Source of the DNA: Chloroflexota bacterium
GTDB taxonomy: Bacteria > Chloroflexota > Anaerolineae > B4-G1 > SLSP01
Direction: 5' to 3'
Assembly: GCA_009908585.1 (NCBI GenBank)
Contig: JAAAOZ010000148.1
Location: 1 to 11,098, forward strand
Length of the DNA stretch: 11,098 nt
Translations under genes and position numbers: made by a program
Part shown: positions 1-4,901 of the stretch, piece by piece
Layout: the number at the start of each line of letters is the position of its first letter
Numbering within the stretch: position 1 is the first letter of the stretch
Notes under the pieces: model-generated
The model's database searches: none
What the model was told of the DNA's origin: nothing
What the model saw: only the letters and a program-made list of their open reading frames with translations

Positions 1-690
1 GAAGGCCGCGCGCGCCATGTAGCCGGAGTCCTCCAGCATCGCGAGCGCCAGATAGAGCGACATCATCACGGGGACGAAGACCAGCACGCCGCCCACGCCG
101 GCGACGATGCCATCGACGAAGAGGCTTTCGATCCACGTCCCGCCCAGCCCCAGCAGGCCCAGGATGGCGACCACCCAGTTGGTGATCGGGCCGCCAATGA
201 CGCCATCCACCCAATCCAAGTAGGGGCCGGCCACGTCGGTCGTGACCTTGAAGACGATCCACATCAGGGCCAGGAAGATGGGAATGCCCAAGACGCGATT
301 GGTCACGATCCGATCAATTTTATCGGAGAACGACAGGCGATCTTCCGCCGGGCGCTGCACGGTCTCTTTCACCAGGCCGTGAATCCAGCCGTAGCGCCGA
401 TCCGCGATGATGGTGTCCACATCGTCGCCGTAGACGCCGCGCAGATGCTCGATGCTTGCCTCGGTCTGATTGAGCAGCGCCGCGTGATTGCCCGATGCGT
501 GCAGCTTTGCCTGAATATCCTCATCTTCTTCCAACAACTTGACCGCCAACCAGCGTGGATTGTAGCGCTCGAGCAGGTCGGCGTCCTGCTCGATGAGTTC
601 TTGCAGCGCGACGATTTCCTCCTCCACCTCGGCGCCGTAGTCAACCAATCCCCGGTTCCGCGTATAAGCCGCTGTATGTGATTTTGCCAT
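1..690 (-). CDS. feoB: FeoB membrane part (helical + gate domains), split from its GTPase; 3' end beyond window
   Basis: This is the ferrous-iron permease portion of FeoB, 230 codons visible, open to the left edge. It starts at ATG 690-688, two bases after the stop of the GTPase gene. A strong AGGAGG sits 7 nt before the ATG, inside the last codons of that gene. Residues about 15-75 form the cytosolic helical domain typical of FeoB just after the G domain (segment NPRWLAVKLLEEDEDI). From about residue 120 the family membrane region begins (DRIVTNRVLGIPIFLALMW), then the gate-type segment with VDGIVAGVGGVLVFVPVMM and the signature LEDSGYMARAAF at the edge. FeoB normally holds the GTPase and permease in one chain of roughly 600-800 residues; here the first G-domain part is separate. 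It should act in the inner membrane, gated by the partner encoded at 693-1202. The family call is firm; functional pairing is inferred. Confidence 0.93.
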   Translation of the reverse strand, partial: MAKSHTAAYTRNRGLVDYGAEVEEEIVALQELIEQDADLLERYNPRWLAVKLLEEDEDIQAKLHASGNHAALLNQTEASIEHLRGVYGDDVDTIIADRRYGWIHGLVKETVQRPAEDRLSFSDKIDRIVTNRVLGIPIFLALMWIVFKVTTDVAGPYLDWVDGVIGGPITNWVVAILGLLGLGGTWIESLFVDGIVAGVGGVLVFVPVMMSLYLALAMLEDSGYMARAAF

Positions 691-692
691 CG

Positions 693-1202
693 TTATGCCT
701 CCTGTTGTGAATGCAGCGCCGCGACGATGGCGGCGCCCAGATCGTCAATGCCTCGCTCCTCGCGCGCGATGGTCGGAACCACCGGCGCATCCAGCCCCTG
801 CGCCAACTTCTCCACGTCGATCTTAAGGCCCTTCGTCTCGGCGATGTCGGTCATATTCAGCGCGACGATCACCGGCGCGCCCATTTCGATAATCTGCACG
901 ACCAGATAGAGGTTGCGCTCCAAATTGGCCGCGTCCACCACCACGACGACGGCGTCAGGCTGCGCATCGATGATAAAATCGCGCGCGATAATCTCTTCCA
1001 TTGAGAATGCTGTGAGGCTGTAGGCGCCGGGCAAATCCACGACGGTGTAATTTTGCCCCTGATACGCCCATGTTCCTTCCTTCTTCTCGACCGTCTTGCC
1101 CGGCCAGTTCCCGACGTGCTGTCGTGCGCCGGTGAGCGCGTTAAACACCGTGCTCTTTCCCACGTTGGGATTGCCGGCCAAGGCGATAGTTGCTTGCGTC
1201 AT
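693..1202 (-). CDS. feoB: Free-standing FeoB GTPase (G) domain
   Basis: A 169-residue protein that is the nucleotide-binding domain of the ferrous-iron transporter FeoB without helical or membrane parts. The G motifs are intact: G1 GNPNVGKST (residues 10-18), switch I around GNWPGKTVEKKEG with the conserved Thr37, G3 DLPGAYSL (56-63), G4 NMTD (116-119), and a G5-like TIAREERG near residue 145. It ends in TAA at 695-693, and the permease part starts 2 bp later, so translation is probably coupled. An AAGGAG lies 7 nt before its ATG, overlapping the end of feoA2. It should hydrolyse GTP to gate the membrane partner. A frameshift is unlikely, because the break falls at a domain boundary and the second gene has its own strong ribosome binding site. 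No long hydrophobic segment is visible, so it is predicted cytosolic. Confidence 0.95.
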   Translation of the reverse strand: MTQATIALAGNPNVGKSTVFNALTGARQHVGNWPGKTVEKKEGTWAYQGQNYTVVDLPGAYSLTAFSMEEIIARDFIIDAQPDAVVVVVDAANLERNLYLVVQIIEMGAPVIVALNMTDIAETKGLKIDVEKLAQGLDAPVVPTIAREERGIDDLGAAIVAALHSQQEA

Positions 1203-1206
1203 TGTA

Positions 1207-1446
1207 TTACTCCTTTGTTTGTATAAGCGGTTCTACCATAATGTGATGAGACATTCCCTGCCCGATGGCTAAGCGCGTCCCTTTCACGTCCACGATCACC
1301 GGGCCATGTCCATTGCGCTGCACCAGGCGCAGCGGCATATTGAGCGTCAGGCCCATATCGGCCAGCCGCCTGCGCATCCGATGGCCGCCTCGCAAGGCGA
1401 CCAGTTGCACCGTCTCCCCAGGCTGGGCCATCCTTAAGGGCATCAT
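1207..1446 (-). CDS. feoA: FeoA family protein, second copy (FeoA2)
   Basis: A 79-residue SH3-like FeoA protein, thought to bind or assist FeoB on the cytoplasmic side. I take ATG 1446-1444 as the start (an adjacent ATG at 1443 is equally possible). A longer reading to 1545 exists but would overlap feoA1, and its extra 33 residues look like the shadow of that gene. The family pattern is present: MAQPGETVQLVAL, then RRRLADMGL, then a basic strand and a closing beta strand ending IMVEP. It lacks the usual APFGDPIEF block of FeoA1 and has GHGPVIVDVKG instead, so it belongs to a different FeoA subtype. It lies 10 bp after feoA1 and 4 bp before the FeoB GTPase gene, in the same transcript. A GAGG about 9 nt upstream may serve as ribosome binding site. 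Confidence 0.88.
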   Translation of the reverse strand: MMPLRMAQPGETVQLVALRGGHRMRRRLADMGLTLNMPLRLVQRNGHGPVIVDVKGTRLAIGQGMSHHIMVEPLIQTKE

Positions 1447-1456
1447 GCGCGGCGCC

Positions 1457-1699
1457 TCACGCGGTCTCGATGTGGATCGCGCGCGCCTCGGATTTGCGCA
1501 GCGAGAGGCTGTAGCCGCGCACGATAAACTCGATGGGATCGCCAAAGGGCGCGATGCGCTTGACCTGCACCTCCGCCCCGTTCACCAATCCCATATCCAT
1601 CATCCGCCGGCGAATGGACTTGTCGCCCTCTACTTTACGCACCGTTCCAGATTCACCCGGCGCCAAATCGCTCAGTCGCTTCATCTGCTTCCTCGTCAT
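1457..1699 (-). CDS. feoA: FeoA family protein, first gene of the feo operon (FeoA1)
   Basis: An 80-residue classical FeoA. The features are LAPGESGTV near residue 13, RRRMMDMGLVNG around 30-41, APFGDPIEF around 50-58 and a final SLRKSEARAIHIE strand. FeoA is a small cytoplasmic SH3-like protein needed for FeoB-dependent ferrous iron uptake in species where it was tested; its exact role is not settled. The start is ATG 1699-1697, with GGAGGG about 8 nt upstream. It is the first gene after the promoter at 1762-1789, so it leads the operon feoA1-feoA2-FeoB GTPase-FeoB permease. Its sequence is strikingly like the last 75 residues of the regulator encoded at 2052-3020 (both have DMGLV, FGDP, EF and SLRK in the same order), which suggests one arose from the other. 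Confidence 0.94.
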   Translation of the reverse strand: MTRKQMKRLSDLAPGESGTVRKVEGDKSIRRRMMDMGLVNGAEVQVKRIAPFGDPIEFIVRGYSLSLRKSEARAIHIETA

Positions 1700-1747
1700 T
1701 ACATCCCTCCGTGTTATGGTTGACTGTAATATATAACGGTCATATCA

Positions 1748-1761
1748 TTAGGTATGCCTAA
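1748..1761 (-). promoter_or_regulatory. Candidate iron-repressor (DtxR-type) operator at the feo promoter
   Basis: TTAGGTATGCCTAA is a dyad with 5-bp arms TTAGG/CCTAA and a 4-bp centre. The arms match the core half-sites of the known DtxR/IdeR box (TTAGG...CCTAA). It sits directly downstream of the -10 hexamer and covers the expected transcription start, a position that would block the promoter. The regulator is probably the product of 2052-3020; that link is inferred from adjacency and family. Confidence 0.72.
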
Positions 1762-1789
1762 ATATTATCACAAGCTTTATCTTTGTCAA
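1762..1789 (-). promoter_or_regulatory. Promoter of the feo operon
   Basis: On the minus strand, a perfect TTGACA (1789-1784) is followed after 16 bp by TAATAT (1767-1762). The start site would fall near 1755, inside the TTAGG/CCTAA dyad, leaving a leader of about 55 nt before the feoA1 ribosome binding site and ATG. The surrounding DNA is clearly more AT-rich than the genes. Confidence 0.78.
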
Positions 1790-1798
1790 GGGGATTCT

Positions 1799-1812
1799 TA
1801 AGGGGTACCTAA
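1799..1812 (-). promoter_or_regulatory. Second, weaker DtxR-type dyad upstream of the feo -35
   Basis: TAAGGGGTACCTAA has arms TAAGG/CCTAA around a 4-bp centre and matches the downstream dyad at 10 of 14 positions. It lies about 10 bp upstream of the -35 box. A further CCTAA/TTAGG half-site pair is recognisable around 1812-1820. It could allow cooperative binding of the repressor; it could also be chance in AT-rich DNA. Confidence 0.45.
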
Positions 1813-2051
1813 AGATTAGGGGGTAAAACCACAGTAACTGTTTAGTCTTGTGAGGTGCAACGCACTTTTGAGCGTATTACCAGGCATATACTACATGAGA
1901 CGTTACTTTTATTTCAATTCAAGTGCGTTGCACCTTGATCTGCTCATAAAGCTAAACAGATACAAACCACAAAAGAGCGCTTTGCCTATGAGGATTGACA
2001 AGCCCAGAGGGAATTTGAAGCAGATCGACCGGGAAAATCGCTACTACTCCG
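1813..2051. other. Intergenic space between the dtxR-like regulator and the feo promoter
   Basis: About 240 bp with no convincing gene. It contains the 15-bp inverted repeat described separately. The rest is AT-rich, with no hairpin plus T-run after the regulator's stop codon. A 78-codon plus-strand frame crosses this space into the regulator gene, but it shows no family motif and no ribosome binding site and is not taken as a gene. Confidence 0.6.
1853..1935. repeat. 15-bp perfect inverted repeat with 53-bp spacer
   Basis: AGGTGCAACGCACTT at 1853-1867 is repeated as its exact reverse complement at 1921-1935. Each arm is itself a small dyad (GTGC-AAC-GCAC), so either arm can fold alone or pair with the other. 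It lies between the stop of the dtxR-like gene and the feo promoter. It may be a REP-like or MITE-like element, or the transcription stop of the regulator gene, though no T-run follows on either strand. Confidence 0.7.
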
Positions 2052-3020
2052 TCACGGAGCGGCGCAGGTTGTCACTTCCACCATAATCTCCGCTGCCTCT
2101 TCCTTGCGCAGGGAGATTTGATAATCCTTCAGGGTGAATTCCAGCGGATCGCCAAAGAGCGCCGTATGCTTGAGGCGAATCTTCTCGCCGGTTACGAGGC
2201 CCATATCCAACAGCCGCTGGCGCAGCGCTCCCCGGCTGTTGTTCCGCACGATGATGCCGACCTCTCCCTTGCTCAATTGACTTAAGGGGATCAACTTGAT
2301 GCGGGGGAGACTTTCCTCTGTGGGAGGACATGTCACATCCACGGCCTCCATCATATCGGCTTGAGGGATAACTAAAATATGCGTGGCCGTCGCTTGGGTT
2401 ACGCTGAGATGACGCGGCTGGGTATCATCCGCGCCCATCTCCAGCAATCGATCTCCGGAATCCGCGACGCTCAACACCGTCACCGGCGTGCCGACCTGTA
2501 GCCCATGTTGATGCAGAAACGCGCGGATCGTCGCCTCCGATGGCAGTTCCGCCACATGTCCCACCTGCCCGGTGGTGATTGTCGTCAAGGGCACAGCGAC
2601 GGGGTAAGCAATCTCTGTGTTGGCCGAGGGGATCGGCGTGCCCAATGGCGTCACCCGGGGATTCCCCAGAAAATCGGAGAGGCGATCTGCTACATCGTCC
2701 GGCGTACTGTGCTCCAACCTGTCGGCGACCTCATGCGCACGCTCCGGGGCCAGGCCGAGCCTCTGGGTCAGGAAGACGGTCCAGAGGCCCCGGCGGCGCA
2801 AAATCAAGCGTCCGCGCCGCTCGCCTGCGTCCGTGAGCGTGACGCCCTTGTAAGGGCGGTAAATGACCAACCCTTGCTCCTGCAGTTTGCGACACATCTC
2901 ATTGGCGGAGACGCTGGAAATTGAGAGGGCGTCGGCCAACGAGGAAAGAGGCACCGGCTCATCCCGGGCCTCCCGCAGCCGTATGATCGTGACGAGGTAC
3001 ATCTCTATGCTTTCGCTCAT
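2052..3020 (-). CDS. DtxR-family metal-dependent regulator with C-terminal FeoA domains
   Basis: A 322-residue transcription regulator. Residues 1-62 are the winged helix of the DtxR/MntR family (EMYLVTI at the start, then SLADALSISSVSANEMCRKL, then GLVIYRPYKGVTLTDAG). Residues about 63-132 are the dimerisation and metal domain, ending in the family phrase LGTPIP. Residues about 140-220 look like the SH3-like domain usual in DtxR. Residues about 240-318 are a further, complete FeoA domain (RLLDMGLVTGEKI, FGDPLEF, SLRKEEAAEI). Compared from memory with DtxR, the primary site residues correspond to M7, D100 (Cys in DtxR), E103 and H104, and H96 is kept. The other ancillary-site positions are R77 and T81 instead of His and Glu. 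DtxR proteins are usually about 140-230 residues, so this one is long. It probably represses the downstream feo operon when iron is plentiful; Mn or another metal is possible. Confidence 0.9.
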   Translation of the reverse strand: MSESIEMYLVTIIRLREARDEPVPLSSLADALSISSVSANEMCRKLQEQGLVIYRPYKGVTLTDAGERRGRLILRRRGLWTVFLTQRLGLAPERAHEVADRLEHSTPDDVADRLSDFLGNPRVTPLGTPIPSANTEIAYPVAVPLTTITTGQVGHVAELPSEATIRAFLHQHGLQVGTPVTVLSVADSGDRLLEMGADDTQPRHLSVTQATATHILVIPQADMMEAVDVTCPPTEESLPRIKLIPLSQLSKGEVGIIVRNNSRGALRQRLLDMGLVTGEKIRLKHTALFGDPLEFTLKDYQISLRKEEAAEIMVEVTTCAAP

Positions 3021-3026
3021 AAAGCT

Positions 3027-3054
3027 ATTATCTTGGGCCTTGTGTGGTTGTCAA
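3027..3054 (-). promoter_or_regulatory. Promoter of the dtxR-like gene, possibly giving a leaderless mRNA
   Basis: TTGACA (3054-3049), 16 bp, then GATAAT (3032-3027) on the minus strand. Only six bases (AGCTTT) separate the -10 box from the ATG at 3020-3018. Transcription would therefore start at or next to the start codon. No Shine-Dalgarno sequence precedes the ATG, which agrees with a leaderless message. No TTAGG/CCTAA box is seen here. Confidence 0.62.
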
Positions 3055-3174
3055 GGAAGGCTTCAATTGCTGGCCGAAACTACCCAGTTGACCAGGTGAT
3101 TTGAGGAACCTTCCGCGAAACTGCGACGTTATATCAGTAGCGCGGACGAAAAAAACGCCCAAGCTAAAGAATCT

Positions 3175-3330
3175 GGGTCTTTTGGATTTTGCCGGGCAAC
3201 CCCCTCTGTATCCCTAAAAGTAGCCAAGAATTGCGTGTTTGTGGGGATTACAGACCTTTTTCGCGTCGTCACTGGGTTGTGGGTGGGGATGGTATGATTG
3301 CATCCGGCGAATTCCTGAAGAGCCAAGAAT
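3175..3330. repeat. Intergenic direct repeat, copy 1
   Basis: This stretch upstream of the lipoprotein gene recurs, diverged, at 3905-4072. The first 21 bases (3175-3195) are identical in both copies. Later shared blocks include CCCTAAAAG, TTTGTGGGGA, CAGACCTTTT, GGGTGGG and CCGGCGAATTCCTGAAGA (3304-3321). Copy 2 carries about 12 extra bases before the last block. The function is unknown; it could be a dispersed intergenic element or a duplicated upstream region. A 69-codon minus-strand frame runs through it but is interrupted by a stop in copy 2. Confidence 0.8.
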
Positions 3331-3375
3331 CTATTCACACAAACTTTTACCCAAACTTTAAAGGAGATACAGGAG

Positions 3376-3798
3376 ATGCTACGGAAAATTTGGACGGTCG
3401 GATTGGTAGGATTGAGTTGTCTGTTGTTGGTGCTGACGGGCTGCGCGCAGGAGCAGACGCGGGCGGCCGTGGCGCCGGAGGCCGTGACGGAAGCTTTCTA
3501 CACCTGGTACTTGGATTACGAGGGCAACCCGATGGTCGACAAGGCCTATCAGGAGAGCGAGTACTTGGACGCGGCGATGGTGACCAAGGCCGATGAGATC
3601 ATCGCATCCTTCGACAAGGGCGGCTACGATGTCTTCCTCTGTGCCCAGGACATTCCGACCTCCATCGAGGTCGGAGAGGCGGAGGTCGAGGGCGACACGG
3701 CGCACCTGACGGTCGGGACGAGCTTCGGCGCCACCATCGATGTCACTCTCAGCCGCACGGACGGCGAGTGGAAGATCAGCGACATCGTCTGCCACTAA
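3376..3798 (+). CDS. Small predicted lipoprotein, DUF3828-like
   Basis: A 140-residue protein with a lipoprotein signal peptide. It has basic residues at 3-4, a hydrophobic core to about residue 20, and the lipobox LTGC, so Cys23 should be lipidated after cleavage by signal peptidase II and the protein anchored on the outside of the membrane. The mature part contains a DUF3828-type pattern: AFYTWYLDYEGNP near 40-52, a helix with SEYLDAAM, YDVFLCAQDIPTS near 84-96, then beta strands ending in GEWKISDIVC. This fold is expected to be a small ligand-binding or NTF2-like domain, but no function is known. AAGGAG lies 9 nt before the ATG. A strong terminator follows, and it is flanked by the two repeat copies, so it is a single-gene unit. 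Cys139 near the end and Cys88 could form a disulfide. Confidence 0.85.
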   Translation: MLRKIWTVGLVGLSCLLLVLTGCAQEQTRAAVAPEAVTEAFYTWYLDYEGNPMVDKAYQESEYLDAAMVTKADEIIASFDKGGYDVFLCAQDIPTSIEVGEAEVEGDTAHLTVGTSFGATIDVTLSRTDGEWKISDIVCH

Positions 3799-3827
3799 TC
3801 AATTCGGTCTGCCAATTTAATAAAATC

Positions 3828-3858
3828 AGCCTGGAGGTCATCACCTCCAGGCTTTTTT
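3828..3858 (+). terminator. Rho-independent terminator of the lipoprotein gene
   Basis: A perfect 11-bp stem (AGCCTGGAGGT at 3828-3838 with ACCTCCAGGCT at 3843-3853), a 4-base loop and a run of T to 3858. It begins 30 bp after the lipoprotein stop codon. A-rich sequence on the other side could give weak activity on the minus strand as well. Confidence 0.95.
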
Positions 3859-3904
3859 ATTCAGTAGATAAAGCAGATTGACCGGATAAACGGGGAAGCA
3901 TTTC

Positions 3905-4072
3905 GGGTCTTTTGGATTTTGCCGGATAAACCCCTAAGCAGCCCTAAAAGCAGCGAAGAAGTGCGCATTTGTGGGGATCACAGACCTTTTCTGTGTTGTT
4001 AATGAGTTGCGGGTGGGAGGCGCAATAGCGCTTGGCAAATTGCACCCGGCGAATTCCTGAAGAACCAGCATT
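3905..4072. repeat. Intergenic direct repeat, copy 2
   Basis: The second copy of the element at 3175-3330, same orientation, about 730 bp away, and lying between the lipoprotein terminator and the tetR promoter. It opens with the same 21 bases (3905-3925) and closes with the block CCGGCGAATTCCTGAAGA (4046-4063). An extra segment of about 12 bp around 4020-4042 accounts for the shift in spacing from 730 to 742 bp. In the minus-strand frame that stays open in copy 1, this copy has a TAG, so a shared coding role is unlikely. Confidence 0.8.
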
Positions 4073-4096
4073 TCTTCTCGCGAAGGGGTGGCTCAT

Positions 4097-4124
4097 TTGA
4101 CTAAAACGCCATTCGATTTATGAT
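4097..4124 (+). promoter_or_regulatory. Promoter of the tetR gene
   Basis: TTGACT (4097-4102), 16 bp, TATGAT (4119-4124). The expected start near 4131 lies inside the dyad that follows at once, and about 68 nt before the ATG at 4199. Confidence 0.72.
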
Positions 4125-4137
4125 GAACACACTGTTC
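4125..4137 (+). promoter_or_regulatory. Candidate TetR self-operator
   Basis: GAACACACTGTTC is a dyad with perfect 5-bp arms (GAACA/TGTTC) and a 3-bp centre. It directly abuts the -10 box and covers the likely start site. TetR-family proteins usually repress their own promoter through such dyads, so autoregulation by the product of 4199-4897 is the simplest reading. Many TetR operators are longer, so the true site may extend. Confidence 0.55.
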
Positions 4138-4198
4138 GTTATTGTACTCTGTGTCTTTTATATTTTTGTGGATCATCAGGCATCATCTGGAGATAGAT

Positions 4199-4897
4199 AT
4201 GGCAGATAAAGTGGATCGTCGTGTGCGCCGCACGCGACGTCGATTGGGCGAAGCGCTGGTCGCGCTGATCGCGGAACGCGGCTACGATACGCTGACCGTC
4301 GAGGAGATCGCCGAGCGCGCCGATGTAGGACGGACGACCTTTTACTCGCATTATCAGGATAAGGACGACCTGCTGTTGGAGGTCACGGGCGAGGTCGCGG
4401 AGCAGATCGAGCAGCAATTTCTCCGCCTGTTGGCATCCGACGATGTCGGCAAGGATGAGATAACGGGCGAGGTCGTGGAGGAGGTCGAACAGCACTTTCT
4501 CCACCTGTTGGCCTCGAACGGCGTCAGCATCGAGGATGTCATCGCGTTGATGTTCCGGTTGGCGGGGGAGAACGTGGAGATGTATCGCCTCATTATGAAC
4601 GGACAATGCGGCCCGCTCGTCTTCCGGCAGTTCCAGGAGAAGCTCACGAGTCTCTTTCAAAGCATTTTGGAGACCAAGGCCGAAAAGCGAGGGCATCCGT
4701 TGCCCCTCCCCGCGCCGATGATCGCGAACTACTTCTGGGGTGCGCTCCAGGCGACCATCGTCTGGTGGCTGGGCAGCGACCAGCCCTACTCGGCGCAGGC
4801 GATGGTGCAGATGTTCTACCGCCTCTCGATTCAAGGCACCGGCGAGGTGCTCGGCGCCGATCCCGCCCGCTGGGGATTGACACCGTCCGCGGACTAA
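4199..4897 (+). CDS. TetR/AcrR-family transcriptional regulator with an internal 26-residue duplication
   Basis: A 232-residue regulator. Residues about 8-55 form the TetR DNA-binding domain (RRTRRRLGEALVALIAERGY, then LTVEEIAERADVGRTTFYSHYQDKDDLL). The rest is a helical ligand-binding and dimerisation domain typical of the AcrR-like group, with FRQFQEKL and YFWGALQATIVWWL. I chose ATG 4199 because GGAG lies 6 nt upstream; a TTG at 4142 would add 19 unrelated residues. Residues about 63-88 and 89-114 are tandem copies (both start TGEV and share the EQ-F-L-LLAS spacing), inserted where the family has one helix. No efflux pump or enzyme gene is adjacent in the same direction, so its ligand and outside targets cannot be told. 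It converges on the NAD kinase-like gene with only 4 bp between stops. Confidence 0.92.
   Translation: MADKVDRRVRRTRRRLGEALVALIAERGYDTLTVEEIAERADVGRTTFYSHYQDKDDLLLEVTGEVAEQIEQQFLRLLASDDVGKDEITGEVVEEVEQHFLHLLASNGVSIEDVIALMFRLAGENVEMYRLIMNGQCGPLVFRQFQEKLTSLFQSILETKAEKRGHPLPLPAPMIANYFWGALQATIVWWLGSDQPYSAQAMVQMFYRLSIQGTGEVLGADPARWGLTPSAD
4385..4540 (+). repeat. Tandem duplication of 78 bp inside tetR
   Basis: Unit 1 is 4385-4462 and unit 2 is 4463-4540, directly adjacent and both in frame (26 codons each). The first 13 bases are identical and roughly three quarters of all positions match by eye. Many differences are at third codon positions, which suggests an old duplication kept under selection. 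Confidence 0.88.
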
Positions 4898-4901
4898 ATT
4901 T

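Noticed and set aside
1447..1545. N-terminal extension of FeoA2 to 112 residues
   Set aside because: It would overlap feoA1 in another frame; the added residues are rich in Arg and Ser with no FeoA match, and the ATG at 1446 fits the family length.
1850..2086. 78-codon plus-strand frame between feoA1 and the regulator
   Set aside because: No ribosome binding site, no family motif, and it crosses the inverted repeat and the regulator's 3' end.
3129..3338. 69-codon minus-strand frame over repeat copy 1
   Set aside because: The equivalent frame in copy 2 has a stop codon, and neither copy shows a usable ribosome binding site. The frame is noted under the repeat finding only.
4142..4198. TTG start adding 19 residues to the TetR protein
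   Set aside because: No ribosome binding site at this TTG, and the ATG at 4199 has GGAG at a good distance; the TetR domain starts only after it.
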